Shown here: piece by piece, positions 52,001 through 64,000 of the stretch | Position numbering within the stretch: position 1 is the first letter of the stretch | How the letters are laid out: every line of letters starts with the position of its first letter | From: Montifringilla adamsi | Taxonomy: Eukaryota > Chordata > Aves > Passeriformes > Passeridae | Length of the DNA: 64,000 bases | Assembly: GCA_017590115.1 (NCBI GenBank) | Contig: JAGGNK010007448.1 | Coordinates: 1,342,815-1,406,814 of the forward strand | Direction: 5' to 3' | Translations under genes and position numbers: made by a program | The notes under the pieces: model-generated | Told to the model about the DNA's origin: nothing | Database searches by the model: none | The model's input: the letters and a program-made list of their open reading frames with translations, nothing else

Positions 52001-55000
52001 TTCCAGCTGTGGGAAACTAATTTCACCTTCCTTTTGGTGCCAGGCTGTGTTCCCAAGAGGTGGGACCCCCATCCTGCAGTTTGTGGAGGACAGGATCCAG
52101 ACCACCATGGTAAAGTAGAGCTGCAGTCAGCTGGCTGAGGGCTGGGAGTGCATCCACAGCAGCTTCTCCTGAGCTCCACGAGCTCTGCTAAGCCACTGCC
52201 AAACTCTGAGTGTTTGTTTCTTTGCTGTCACTGTGCATGAGGCAGGAATTAATTTCTGTTATTTAGAATCCCAGGCTGGTTTGGTCTGAAAGGGACCCCA
52301 AAGCCCACCCAGTTCCACCCTCTGCTGTGGGCAGGAACACCTTCCACTATTCCAGGTGGCTCCAGGCTCTGTCCAGCCTGGCCTTGGACACTTGCAGGGA
52401 TCCAGGGACAGCCACAGCTGCTCTGGGCACCCTGTGCCAGGGCCTGCCCACCCTCACAGGGAAAGATTTCCAGTATGCCATCTAACCCTGCCCTCCTTGG
52501 TCTTAAGGCCATTCCCTCTTGTCCTGTCCCTCCATGCCCTCATACACCCCCTGTACATTGAGTTGATCAGCTCCCAGATCTTTGGGAAGAAAAACATGGA
52601 ATATTTTCTGTGTGATCATAGGACTGGTCACTGGTGCAGTTTAAACTTCTTGCATATGTGGTATTTGAATTATAAATTAAGTATTTATTATTGTGGTTGA
52701 CTTTTAGACATCTCACTGAGCTGAGTGTTCTTCAGCTCTTCAAAAAGTATGTAGTAACTTCTGAAGTTGAAAATTATTAACTTCTTTCTCCCTAAATTTC
52801 CCTCCCAGCTGACTGGAATTGCAATTGGAGCTGCAGTTGCACTGTTGCTTATAGCGGTTGTTGTGTTTGTCGTGTACAGAAGAGTGAGACAGTCTAGTAA
52901 GTACTTGAATAACCATGTAAGTTTTAAAACCAGTTTTTCCATCAATCTTGAGTCTTTTTGTAATTTTCTGTGGAGCAGCAGCTTCTCTTTCTGGCCAGAC
53001 CTTTCCTCTTTGAAAAATATTTGCAGTCACTGAGGGTAGCAATAAATAAATGAGTATCTAACTCCTGTAGGGAGTTAATGATTGTTTAAATATCCCAGAA
53101 TTCCAGACTAGTTTGGGTTAGAAAGAACCTTGAAGCTTATCCCATTCCACCCCCTGCCATGGGCAGGGACACCTCCCACTGTCCCAGGCTGCTCCAAGCC
53201 CTGTCCAGCCTGGCCTTGGGCACTGCCAGGGATCCAGGGGCAGCCACAGCTGCTCTGGGCACCCTGTGCCAGGGCCTCCCTGGCTTCATAGGGTCCTGGC
53301 TGTTCCTTGTGCTGCCAGGTCCAGGTGTGCACTCCCTGCAAACCAACATGCTTAGAAAAATAAGGTACAGGGAAGTAACCATCCTTAGTCACCCTGTGTG
53401 GAGGAACACTTCCTCCTGTGAACTGCCCCAGCCTCTGCCTCCCACACTTCACTGAGGTGAATTCAAACACTTTGACTTAATTAGACACTGGTGGGTTTAA
53501 TATTCAGTTCTGGAGCTGGTTCATTGTGGAGGAGGTGGTTACTCTCTGAATCTTGTATGGCAGGTCAACCCTTAAGTAGAACTTGGCCAAAAAAGCCTTC
53601 AATGAGAGGAAATTTTGCGCGTGCAATGTCATAATTTTAATATTCTTGATGATTTTCATGTGCAACTTCATAATTTGAATAATTTTAAACCAAGTTGTTT
53701 ATATGTAATTCACATAAGTAAAGAACGCTTAGAATTCCGCATGGTAAAATAATTTCAGGTAGTTTTTTGTTTGAGTTTTAGACCTTACTTTTTGTTTTTC
53801 TTCCTGAGTGAGGCAGAGAACATTACACCCAAACTGCTGTGGGTTGCACTTCCTGGGTTTTTTATAACATACCAAGATTTTACCTTAAAAAAAAATCCCT
53901 CCAAAGTAATTAAAGATTCCTTTTGTGAGAGAAACTTTTTACAGAGACTCAACTCTTAAGGTAACAAGTGGAAAATTCTGAATGTTCTGAAAGTACCTAA
54001 TGAGGGGCTTGCTTGGTGTAGCAGTTATGGCATTTCTCCAGAGGGTGGCACCTCGGAACTAGGAAATGCAAGGAAAAGCCTTGGTTTGTCACCATCACAG
54101 GCAGACAGAATCCTGGAATATCCTCAGTGGGAAGACCCACCAGGATCACCCAGCCCAGCCCCTGTCCCTGCCCAGACCCCCACCAAGCCCACCCTGGGCA
54201 TCCCTGGCAGCGCTGTCCAAAGGCTCCTGGAGCTCTGGCAGCCTCGGGGCCGTGCCCATTCCCTGGGGAGCCTGGGCAGTGCCAGCACCCTCTGGGGGAA
54301 GAACCTTGTCCTGAGCTCCAGCCTGAGCTGCCCTGGCCCAGCCCCAGCCGTGCCCTGGCTCCTGTCCCTCTCCCAGAGCAGAGATCAGTGCCTTACTCTT
54401 CTTGCTGATGCTGAATGTTCCCGAATGAGGACCACAGCTAGGAAGCCTCCATTAGCACTGTAGTAGTTGATTGATAAAATCAAAATATGCTCGTTTTATA
54501 GAAAGGAAGTGATCCTGAAGTAGGTATTCCTATCCTCCAAGGTCTTACAGGAGCTCTTCACTCTGCTTACACTCTAATGACTGGTAGATGTGTTGGTGCC
54601 TCAGCAGGGTTGGAATTAGTGGGTTGCTTTTTTTGGTTTTGGGGTTTTGTGACTGGTTTTGTGTCCATTATTTCCCTCTAGGTTACAACACTTCCCAACT
54701 CTCTGGTTGGGAACACCGTCCCTCGCCAGCGGATGCGGAAACGGGCAAAGGTTTTGTCTCTGGCTAAAAGGTACTTGGGGAATGGGAAGATTCATGTCAT
54801 GGGGGCTGGTTTGGGGTTTCTGTTTGTGATGTGGAACTTATCCCTAGCAGAGCCCTTTTCTGCAGCTGTTGGTTTTTCCCAGTCCTTTTCCAGCTGGGAG
54901 GTTTGCTGGACTGGGATAGTTTTGGTAAGAAAAGTCAGGAGGGTGGAATGTTTTAGCTAATTGATAATGTGTAACTTGGGATGGTGAATTTTAGTATTTA

Positions 55001-58000
55001 CTATATGCTTATTTAAAGTTTCTTATTAGTACAAATTTAATATTTTGTATTAGTACAAATGATGGAACATCCCGAACTTCCTTTTTCCTTTGTAGGATTC
55101 TGCGTATTAAGAAGGAATGTCCAACTCTGCAGAGGAAAGAGCCTCCTCCTTCTTTGCTAGAGGCAGATCTGACTGAATTTGATGTCAAGAATTCCCACTT
55201 GCCATCAGAAGTCCTGTACATGCTTAAAAATGTCAGGTAATGTTAAATGGAACGAGAAATTTCAAGTTTGGTTTTGAAGGATGTTCAAGTGATGTAAATA
55301 TTTGACAGTTTGTGTCAAATCTTGGATTTTACAATTGCATGGTCAGAATCCTGAGGGAGTTGACTGAAATTCTTCTGAGCATAAGGACAAAATGAATGAC
55401 TTTGAAATTTCTTGAAATATTGAGAAAATAGCTGAGTTTGTTTTAAAAATAAAAACAAAACAGAGATGGGGGGAGAAAAAGGAAGTAGTTTAGTTGCCTC
55501 AGTTTGAGAGTAGTGCTAGTAAAGGTTTTCTAACATGAACAGGTTTAGTGCACCTTAAAACTTCTGTTTAGGCTGTATCAGGCAATTTTTTTTATACAGA
55601 AAACCATCATAATTGGTAAATGTTAATTAGATACCATATTGACAGCTCCCTGGGCTGCAGGCTATTTTACCTCTCTGCCTGAAAAGGTTGCAAATAAATC
55701 AAAGTCAACTTAATCCCCAGAGCTCTTTGTCAGACTAAGAAGAAGGGATGTTCTTTGTGCCCCTTCAGCAAGGGGTTAAATTGCTGACACAGCTAAGAGG
55801 AGGTCTTCCAATCTGTAATTTTGGTTTTGCTTGTGGATGTTCATTTTTCCTTCCAGTTGTGATATAATGCAGTCCTGAAGGTCAGTCATTCTCAAATAAA
55901 AATGCTATTTCAGTCATCTGAACTTGCTGCTGTGGAATTATGGTCTCCTATGACTAATTGATGTTGCAGTAGCATTTGATGGATTGATCCTGATAAAAGT
56001 GAGCTGTTGGAGCTCTGTACAGAGTGATCAGGTGTGAAACCCATATTTCTCTCTGCCTGGCAGTGACTGACTGGAGTCAAGATGCATGTTACCAGCGGGA
56101 GATGGAATATTCCAAACTTGCAATTACATGCAGAAGACAGGAGCTTTTCCCTCTTTTCAGTATTTCTCCTATGTCCTGCTTCCACAGACAGGGCAGCTGC
56201 CCTGAAAGTGGAAGTTCCTGGGGTAACTTTTCTCACAGAGTGTGTATATCAGGCAGGTTTTTATTTTTCTTCCCCACCACAGGCCATGTTGGTGTTTGCT
56301 GGAGGAGGTTTGGCTGTAATTCCTTCTGAGCCTGCATTCCTTGGAGGGCTCCTCCTACGGAGCCCCAGCATTTACAGTTCTGTGTTTCCTGCTGGTCTTG
56401 CACCTTATTTTGGGGAGCTCTTTGAGGCTCCTTCGCTGCAGCTGCTCCTCTGGGCTTCCTCTGCTCCTCGCAGCTGGGGCTTTGCTGATTTAGGAAGGAT
56501 TTTCCAAAGGCTGTGACAATTTCAGGTTTTCCCTTTGCATTTTCTTTGCTGCAGGGTCCTTGGGCACTTTGAGAAGCCCCTGTTCCTGGAGCTGTGCAAG
56601 CACATGTTCTTTGTGCAGCTGCATGAGGGCGAGTACATTTTCCGTCCTGGGCAGCTGGACGACAGCATCTACGTGGTGCAGGATGGAAAGCTGGAAGTTT
56701 GCATTCAAGAAAGTGTAAGAACCCATTCAGACTCAGATGTTTATTAGTTCTTAGCTATGTTACAGTCTCACAAGCTGTGAGTTGTGCAGTACTTTAACAA
56801 GGTAAAAATGGAGGTGTATCTCTCTCTCTGCAAGGCCTTTTAAGGATAAATTGTCCAATTAAGAAATGACACCTAAATTATTTTTACTTTTAACCCAATA
56901 ACCAATCATCTGTGCACTGCAATATGGACTTTTTCATCCAGTTACACAATACCACCCAAACCCATGGAGAAGAAGGTGAAGAAGAAGGACCAGCCTCCAC
57001 CCTAAAACCTCCATCTTGCTTTATGTGTATATATATATTACTATAGTCTAAAACCTTAAACTCTAAGTTTTCCACCCTGTGATATTAGACACTTCTATTC
57101 AAACTCCACACCCACAATCCCAGTTCTGTCATTCCATTTTGGAAGCCTTCCCCATGGCCTCAGGTCAAATGTAGTGTTCTCTTGGGGGTCAGTGCCTGTC
57201 AGCACAGAAAGTCTGAAATTCTCAGCAGCCAGGGTTCCAACAAGAATCCACTGCTCTGCACTTGCTGGGAGAAATCTGTTGGCACAGCAGATAGGCTGGC
57301 ATGAATCATTAAGCATTGATTAAACTTAGACATGTGAATCACAGTGGTTTAGGAGGGATTAATCCCAGCTCTTTGGGGCTGTGGTATTTGTAAAGATCAA
57401 GGTTTGTAGCAGTCCCTCGTGTCTCAGATGATAGAGCAGAACACAAAGCTGATGAGGCAGCTGGAATTATCCTCACACAGGAGATGCAGAAGTTATTGAG
57501 GGAAGACAGCGTGCAAGGTGGGCTTGGAAACATTCACCTTTGGAAAGGTCATTACAGAAAGGATCAGGGCACAGAGAGCAGGAGAGACCAAGCTCACCTC
57601 AGAATAGGCCAGCAGGAGTCACTGGGTTTGTCTGGAGGTGGAAGAGTCAGATTCACTTTTGTGTAGATGGGAAAAAAGATGTTGGTTTGTTTTCCATATG
57701 AGTCTCAAAATGTTGAGCACCAGTCCTTGTGATCCCTTCTGCCAAGTTAAATTTTTAATTTTTACTTTCTTCCTGATTGAACTTTGAGTTTAACTTTTGG
57801 ATGTGAGCAGTTTTCCAGTGGCTGAAAGTTTAGTGGGCCTGTGTTTGGAAATTATATAAAATTTGCTGATTTCTGTGTATTTTTACATTTTGCTGCTCCT
57901 GTTTTTTACAACCTCTTGACAGGTAACCCCTCAGTAAAGGGAGCTCATTGTGCCTCTGGATGAAGGAAGCTGCGTTTTGTTGGTGTTAAATAGCAAAGAC

Positions 58001-58288
58001 AAGCAGATCACAACATCCCTGGAAAAAAACTGGCTCATAGTTTCTTTTGATTTATCACTTTTAGAAAGCTGGTTTAAAACCCTGTGGTTGGAATTAGTGC
58101 ATTTCCATCAGAGCAGAGAGAAAAGAACCACCTGAGATTTCTGAAATGCTGCGAGTTTGCCAAAATGCAGCTGTGAGGCTGCAGTAATGCTGTGTATGTG
58201 CTTGCAGGATGGAACAGAGGTGGTAGTGAAGGAGGTGCTGGCAGGAGACAGCGTGCACAGCCTGCTGAGCATCCTGGATGTCATCACG
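49052..58288 (+). CDS. PNPLA7: PNPLA7, patatin-like phospholipase 7 (5' part; one internal exon not found; continues off the right edge)
   Basis: PNPLA7 (neuropathy target esterase-related) is an ER and lipid-droplet associated lysophospholipase that hydrolyses lysophosphatidylcholine. Exons found: 49052-49070, 49651-49685, 52809-52896, 54682-54770, 55096-55236, 56555-56714, 58208-58288. The N-terminus is short and acidic ([18 protein letters not shown], with an Asn-Ser-Thr sequon), followed by one hydrophobic segment at about residues 22-40 ([17 protein letters not shown]) capped by RRVRQ. Then come [48 protein letters not shown] and the start of the first cyclic-nucleotide-binding-like domain ([45 protein letters not shown]). 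The exon at 52809-52896 ends in phase 1 but the next begins in phase 0, so an exon of length 2 modulo 3 is missing. The patatin catalytic domain is beyond the window. The symbol is preferred over PNPLA6 because of the sequence and the MRPL41 neighbour. Confidence 0.92.
49686..52808 (+). other. PNPLA7 intron 2
   Basis: About 3.1 kb with one CR1 fragment at 52264-52580 near its end. The rest is ordinary intronic sequence with no recognised exon, RNA gene or satellite. Confidence 0.6.
52264..52580 (-). mobile_element. CR1 3' fragment, minus orientation
   Basis: AGAATCCCAGGCTGGTTTGG, GGGCAGGAACACCTTCCACT, CTGGCCTTGGACACTTGCAG and CCCTGTGCCAGGGCCTGCCC are the reversed CR1 3' core, extending to CCCCTGTACATTGAGTTGAT. 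Confidence 0.85.
53092..53300 (-). mobile_element. CR1 3' fragment, minus orientation
   Basis: CAGAATTCCAGACTAGTTTG, CCATGGGCAGGGACACCTCC and GTCCAGCCTGGCCTTGGGCA repeat the core at 52264-52580 in the same orientation. It lies in the interval where the missing PNPLA7 exon is expected. Confidence 0.85.
54100..54395 (-). mobile_element. CR1 3' fragment, minus orientation
   Basis: ACCCACCAGGATCACCCAGC, GGCAGCGCTGTCCAAAGGCT and GCCCATTCCCTGGGGAGCCT are nearly identical to the copies at 3667 and 42475. It lies in the same PNPLA7 interval as 53092-53300. Confidence 0.85.
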
Positions 58289-59067
58289 GTGAGTTCTGGG
58301 AGGGGCTCATCCCTGCTGGCTCCCACCGAGCCTGGCAGGGGAAGCAGGCCTTGGGCATTCATAGGGAAGAATCACAATGCAAAATGGCTTTTCTCATAAC
58401 TCCTCCCAGGCCTTTGCAGGTGTAAGCTGAGCTTGGTGGTGTGGAGGGTGCTCGTGAAATGTGTGCTTGGCTGGCTGCTTCTGATTGGCAGGAGGATCTG
58501 AATGATCCCTTTGTGTCTGGAATACTGAGATTACGGTTTGATTTGTTCAAATCACAGCTCAGGCAGGAACAGGACAGGCTGGGGCCCAGCAGTCCAGGCT
58601 TTTACATGTTTGATGGGTTGCTTAATGAATTTGTTTTTATTTAGTCTAATGAAAATAAATCTGACAGTTGTTAGTACTGTGATTTTACTGTGAAACCAGT
58701 TGATGGATTTATTTTGTTTTGTAACATCAGTGGTGCTGGTGGCCAGTTGAGGGCTGTGCTCTTTGGCAGGGGCCAGGATGAGCTGAATGCTGATCCTATT
58801 CAGTGCAAAATTGGTGGATTTTGTTTCAGTTGGAATTAGACTGATGGTTTTGCTGAAATCATTTTAGGAATGCCTAAATGGAAGGTGTTGAATTCAACAT
58901 CTTTGATAATACCCAAACCCTGAAGGTGTTTTCCTGAAAGGTTTTGGTAGGATGGGATTTGAGAGGATGAAGATAAATCTAGTCAATAACTTGTTCATGT
59001 TTACCTTGTGCCATGTTTCTGCCATGCTTGGCTGTTGCTGTTCATCAAAAGGTGCCATTGCTCTGTG

Positions 59068-60087
59068 TGTGAGGAGCTGGATGGGCAGCCCAGAGAGTGG
59101 TGGGGAACAGTGCTGCATCCAGCTGGCAGCCAGTCACCAGGGGTGTCCCTCGGAGCTGGGGCCAGCTCTGTTCAGTGTTTTTATTGATGACATGGATGAG
59201 GGGATTGAGTCTTTCATTAGTAAATCTGCAGGTGACACTGAGCTGGGAGCGTGTGTCCATCTGTTGGAGGGTAGGAGGGCTCTGCAGGGAGACCTGGAAT
59301 GGTTGGAGGGATGGAAGAGTCCAATAGGATGAAGTTTAGTAAGTCCAAGTGCCCAGTCCTGCATTTTGGCCACAATAACCCCCTGCAATGCCAGAGGCTG
59401 GCGATGGTGAGGCTGGACAGTCCCTGGGCAGAAAGGGACCTGGGGGTACTGGTGACAGCCAGCTGAACGTGAGCCAGCAGTGTGCCCTGGTGGCCAAGAA
59501 GGACAATGGTTCCTGGCTGGATCAGGAATGGTGTGGCCAGCAGGAGCAGGGAGGTCATTCTGCCCCTGTGCTGGGCACTGGTGAGGGCACACCTGGAGTG
59601 CTGTGTCCAGCTCTGGCCCCTCAGTTTGGGAAGGACCTTGGGACACTGAGCACGTCCAGAGGGGACAACGAGGCTGGAGAGGGGCTGGGAACACAAACCC
59701 TGAGAGGAACCACTGAGGGAGCTGGGGGTGCTCACCTGGAGAAAAGGAGACTCAGGGCTGTCCTTGTCACTCTGCACAGCTCCTGAAAGTGGCTGTGCTC
59801 AGCTGGGGCTGGGCTCTTTCTCCGGGCAGCACTGACACAACCAGAGCACACAGCCTCAAGCTGCACCAAGGGAAATACAGGTTGGATATTAGGAAGAAGT
59901 TTTTCACAGAAAGGGTGATAAAGTTCTGGAATGGCTGCCCAGGGAGGTGGTGCAGTCACCATCCCTGGGTGTGTTTAACAAAGCCTGGATGTGGCACTGG
60001 GTGCCAGGGTTTAGGTGAGGGGTTGGGGCTGGGTTGGACTCGATGGTCTTGAAGGTCTCTTCCAACCCAGGGATTCTGTGAATTCTG
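59068..60087 (+). mobile_element. 5'-truncated CR1 LINE with decayed reverse-transcriptase frame, plus orientation
   Basis: This is the largest transposon copy in the window, about 1 kb. It opens inside pol (TGGATGGGCAGCCCAGAGAG, then a frame encoding LFSVFIDDMDEGIESF, then [12 protein letters not shown]) and runs to the terminal region encoding [19 protein letters not shown]. The end is GGTTGGACTCGATGGTCTTG with CCAACCCAGGGATTCTGTGA and a repeated ATTCTGTG. Frameshifts and stops break the pol frame, so it is inactive. Its 3' half closely matches the minus-oriented copy at 9640-10020. Confidence 0.93.
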
Positions 60088-63000
60088 TGAGTTAAAGGAT
60101 TCTCTGAAGTGCTCTTTGTCACTTAGAAAAAGCAGGCACACACCTCTATATCCACATTATCTGTATGTGGATGTATTATGTACATACATATTATGTATGT
60201 CTGTAGTTCCCATAAAACCTATCAACAGTGATAATGTTTTTTAAGCTTGGTCACAGTTTTCTCTATAGAAAGGGAATAATTTGGACTATGGCAAGTCTGG
60301 TTCTTGCTGTCAAAATCATAATATCTTTGTAAATCCATATTAGTTATTTCCACCACGAAATTTTCTTCATGACAATATTCTAAAGAGCAGGGCCATCATA
60401 AAGGAACATGAATACCAGTCATGTTCTTGCTTGTTTAAAATGAATATAAGAAAAGAAATCCTTGTGTAGCAGTGCTTTATGGCTTTGTTTTCTAAAAAAG
60501 TGGTTGCCATTCATTTTTTATCCTGTTGGGTTTTTTTTAATTTTTAATTCTCATTCTGTAATTTTTTTCTCTTTCTCATTAGTTATACCATTGGTAAGTA
60601 AAAAAAATAGAAATGATTGAAAGTGTGCTGAACAGAGTTAGCAGTCTGCAGAAGAATCTGTAATGAAAAAACCTTGAAATATTTTTTGCTAAACTTGTTC
60701 TCATTTATTTTTACAACTCTTTTGTTCCTCACTTCCCAGCTTCGTGAGCTGCTTGTTTCGTTGCTGTTTTTCCTCTTCCTTATGTTCCTTGCAGACTGTA
60801 GGTAGAGGAGTAGCATGAAAATAGGCAAGGAGAGAGGAAGTAGCCCTGGATCAAAATAGAGGAGACCCCTCAGTGTCATCCCAAAACAGTGAGTGAGTCT
60901 TAGAACATCCTACAGATACCATAAAGTGAATTAGATTTCACTGCACCACCAAACACATGGCTGTGCTGTGAAGAAAGGGTGCATTCAGAGAGGATTTAGT
61001 TGTCTGAGCTGGATTTGTGGTTATTTTGACTTATTTTGCAGCACCTGATATCAGGCTGGTCCCTCGCTTAGTTGAGAGTTGTGCAAGAAGGTTGAGGGTG
61101 CTGCAAGAAGTGGCAAATCTTGTTGGTGGACCTAAAAGAAAGGTCACACCAGAGGTACTTTTCTAATTGAATCTTTCAGCTTTTAAACTGAAAAGTCCCT
61201 TCAGTTCTACTGAAGTTCTGCAGTTCTATGTATACAAAGATAGCAGCTGTGACATGAGCCTCCCCTTATTCCAAGAACAGATTGATGCTGCTTTCTCCAA
61301 ACTCTCATGAGAAACTGGAAGCTTTTGAATCCAAGTAGCTGCAGGCCCTTTCCTGATATTCTGGAACATTTCTGAGGTGCAGTTAATGACTTTGACTTGA
61401 CACTGCCTCAAATACAAAGAAATCTCTGAGCTGAGCCTTGTTGATGTCTCTGTTTTCAGCAACTCTTGTGAGAGCTTGTGTGTGCAGCCAGAGCTTTTCC
61501 CAGAACAATCAATGCTCATCCAGAGTGACCTGGTCCAGCAGAGATGTGATGCTGATTGCTGGAGATTTGGGGTTCACTCTTCTCTTGTCCTGCATGTGGA
61601 GCTGCTTTTAGGAAAACTGGGGCCTGGTGGCATAGTTGGAATAAGAAAGTTGGAGAAAGAACAGGCTGTGAGGAATATTGATCAAATGGCAGTGATTGAG
61701 GGGGGGAAGGTGAAAGTCAGGATTAAAAGAAGCTGGAAAAACACTTGGATAAAGGTGAGCCTGCAGGGCTGACAAGATGGATGAGGTTATAAAGAAGTGA
61801 TTGATGGCTGCAAGAGCTTTGGGTGCAGCAGTGTTGGTGTAGAGGATGTCAGGAAGGAGTGAAGGAAGACAAAATCTAGCCATGGAAATGGGGAGAACAT
61901 CCCAGATTCTTGGGTCCAAAAAGGAGCTACCACTGCAGGTGGGAGAATGTGAAACATCCATGTCTCTTGCAGCTGATTTTCTGACCAAGCTTGGTTGGAT
62001 TTGGCCATAAGCTGTCACCTGGGTTCAGCTGCTGCTTGGAGGTGATGCCTCAGCTCTTGGAACGAGACAGAAGTAAATAGTTACCTGCCCTGAGAACAAA
62101 AAGTTCTCTGTTGAAAAAAACCTGTTTCATAACTGATTATAACTTAACTGTTCTTGTCATCTCAGTGTGTGATTGCAAAATAGTATAATTTGAACGTGGT
62201 ATTCTCCCTGTGCTGCTGATAACATTAGAGCTGAGAGAAGTGACAATTATGGAAGATTTCCTCCTCACACTCCTCTGACAGCTCTTGCATGCCCCAGCCC
62301 CATTAGCCATGGTGTTGGCCCTTTCAGAAGAGCTGCTCTCATGCAGGGACTTCAGAGAGGCAAAATTATATGCTGAAAACTCAGAGGAATGGGCTGTTCT
62401 TTAGAGAAAAAGGCTTCCTCATTGTTATCTGTTATTATCCTAAAGCTGTTTTTCTAAGGTTGTCAGCACTGAGCACTTTCCAGAAAAAACCCAAGCACTT
62501 TACTGGGTAGACAAGAGACTAGAGTTCTGGGATACCTAGGGCTCAGTTTGCTCTTTGGAATAACTCGTGAAACACCATTAAACTTGATACTTACCATTGT
62601 CCAGCAACTAAAGATTTCATAATTTCCTTGGTTTTTTACTATATTTTTGCTGTAGACATTGGTAGAAAATACAGTTGATGTCAAATGCGGGCTGTATACA
62701 TTTTCTTTTGCATGTAAGTATAAGACATCTAAATTAATTCTTCATGTAAAGCCAGGCTTCAAACTGGCCTGTAAAAGAGGCTTGCTGCATTTATTTTTGT
62801 GTACAGCCAAAGCACAGAAATGTTATTCGTTCATTTCTTTACTTAATTAAAAGAAACTTGGGAAACCTGAGGACACTGGGAGCTTTGCACTGTAGGTCAA
62901 AGAGTTGTTTAAAATTTCAGGTCCCTTAGGAACTTGAAAATCAAGGCTATTAATATCATCCCCAGATTTTATAAAAAGGTCAGCTGAAGTTGGTGTAATT

Positions 63001-63704
63001 AAGAAATTGGTTCCAATTAATTTAATTTAATTTTAGAATCTGCTTCATGGTGCCTTCCAGACCAGCAGGCAGACAGAGCTGCAGCTTTATTTTCCAGAGT
63101 CATTAGAGAAAGTCTCTTGTTTGGTTTTGCTGGGTTCTTTAGGCAGGAATTCCTTCAGAATGCTTGTGTTAAGTTGTGTGATGCTCTGCAAGTCTTGCAG
63201 GCAGTGTGGTTTGTAATCAGCATTTAACATCTGTGTGTCAGTGTTGGGAAAAAGGTGCCTTGTGTTGCTGTGGAGGGGAAAAAGCTGTTGGAGCTGTGAG
63301 GTGCTGTTAAAATAGAAACTCCATTTCTTCCCCTGCTCCTGCTCTGTGCTGCAAAAAGGCTCTTTTTATCTTATCAATACTGTGTAAATCAATATTTGAT
63401 GGATTAGTAAATTAATTTATGAGTTAGAGATCTTGTTTCCAGCATTTATTAAGTGGGTGAAAGGGGTATTGTCTGTCTTTTTAGCCAAGTGTTTGGCAGT
63501 AGATGTTTGTTAAAATCTGTTCTTGTTTAAGGGGGGAAATCCAAACCCAGAGACTTGCCTTCCAGTGTGAAAAAAATCTCTGTATTCTACCCACTTTTCA
63601 TTTGTTTGTTAGTTCTCCATCTGTTCTTTGAGCAGGATGGTCTAGACCCACTTTGTCTCCAGTAAAGTGAAGCTGTTTGGATTTGTCTGGCGGAATATTT
63701 GAAG

Positions 63705-63745
63705 TGTATATATATATACATATATATATACATATATATATATAT
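63705..63745. repeat. TA dinucleotide repeat with interspersed CA
   Basis: Alternating TATATA tracts broken by ACATA units, in the last PNPLA7 intron visible here. An AATAAA hexamer follows at 63748-63753, but there is no gene context to make it a functional signal. Confidence 0.9.
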
Positions 63746-64000
63746 GAAATAAAAGTGTATATGTCTTGAAACACAAGAAATCTGCCTGTCTTTTGTCTTC
63801 CTCCATTATGTCTGTAATTGCTGTACAATTTTGTTGTGTTTTTCACTGGTTGTGTGAGTCTGGGGTTGTTTATGCAGCAAATAACTTGGTTGTCAGCACA
63901 GATAATAAAATCAACAAACTCTCTTTTCTCTGCAGCCTTGACTAGCTGGGATTTCAGAGGCTGGCTGTGTCATACAGCTGTGTCAGAGCTGAGAGCCTGG

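Larger units (their letters stand above)
58289..64000 (+). other. PNPLA7 intron sequence to the right edge
   Basis: The next expected family segment (rest of the first cyclic-nucleotide-like domain, with a conserved alanine-rich LRLPAAAF stretch) was not found in any frame. The stretch holds one large CR1 copy (59068-60087), an AT dinucleotide repeat (63705-63745) and otherwise AT-rich intronic DNA. Confidence 0.6.

Noticed and set aside
59388..59786. 132-residue open frame in PNPLA7 intron sequence
   Set aside because: It is part of the decayed CR1 pol region and not a host gene.
61040..61160. Possible PNPLA7 exon encoding an Arg/Val-rich peptide near a TTTTGCAG acceptor
   Set aside because: The translation does not match the expected remainder of the cyclic-nucleotide-binding-like domain, and no phase-0 junction with 58288 gave a family match.

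Overview
The window is vertebrate nuclear DNA, almost certainly from a bird. The evidence is split genes with GT-AG introns, five CpG-island promoters, and many fragments of CR1 LINEs, the dominant retrotransposon of avian genomes. All protein genes were assigned by reading exon translations against remembered vertebrate families and checking that exon phases join. No prokaryotic, viral or CRISPR features were seen. The species cannot be named from the sequence.

Layout. (1) About 362-18100, minus strand: LRSAM1, an E3 ubiquitin ligase. Eighteen coding exons cover the first ~501 residues (leucine-rich repeats and coiled coil); the SAM and RING exons lie off the left edge. (2) 18710-21490, plus strand: complete RPL12 (uL11), head-to-head with LRSAM1, with a TATC microsatellite between their promoters. 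(3) About 24100-33476, plus strand: ZMYND19 (MYND zinc finger), with every coding exon found except the first. (4) 38275-47100, plus strand: complete DPH7, a WD40 enzyme of diphthamide synthesis, including one exon that single-frame ORF reading hides. (5) 48141-48548, minus strand: single-exon MRPL41, convergent with DPH7. (6) From 49052, plus strand: the 5' part of PNPLA7, sharing a bidirectional CpG island with MRPL41. It continues off the right edge.

Two unrelated translation genes (RPL12, MRPL41) and an EF2-modification gene (DPH7) are present, but this reflects conserved synteny and not an operon. ZMYND19-DPH7-MRPL41-PNPLA7 matches the order on human 9q34.3. LRSAM1-RPL12 is a separate head-to-head pair on human 9q33.3. 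The join between the two blocks falls in the 21.5-24.1 kb interval.

I found no convincing undescribed system. The most useful anomalies are two expected coding exons that are absent: the first coding exon of ZMYND19, and a conserved PNPLA7 exon whose loss is demonstrated by incompatible exon phases. Other points are a pair of TCTCGCGAGR elements upstream of RPL12, a 26-T run directly at a DPH7 splice acceptor, a CR1 copy almost touching an LRSAM1 splice donor, and an imperfect 91-bp tandem duplication in an LRSAM1 intron.
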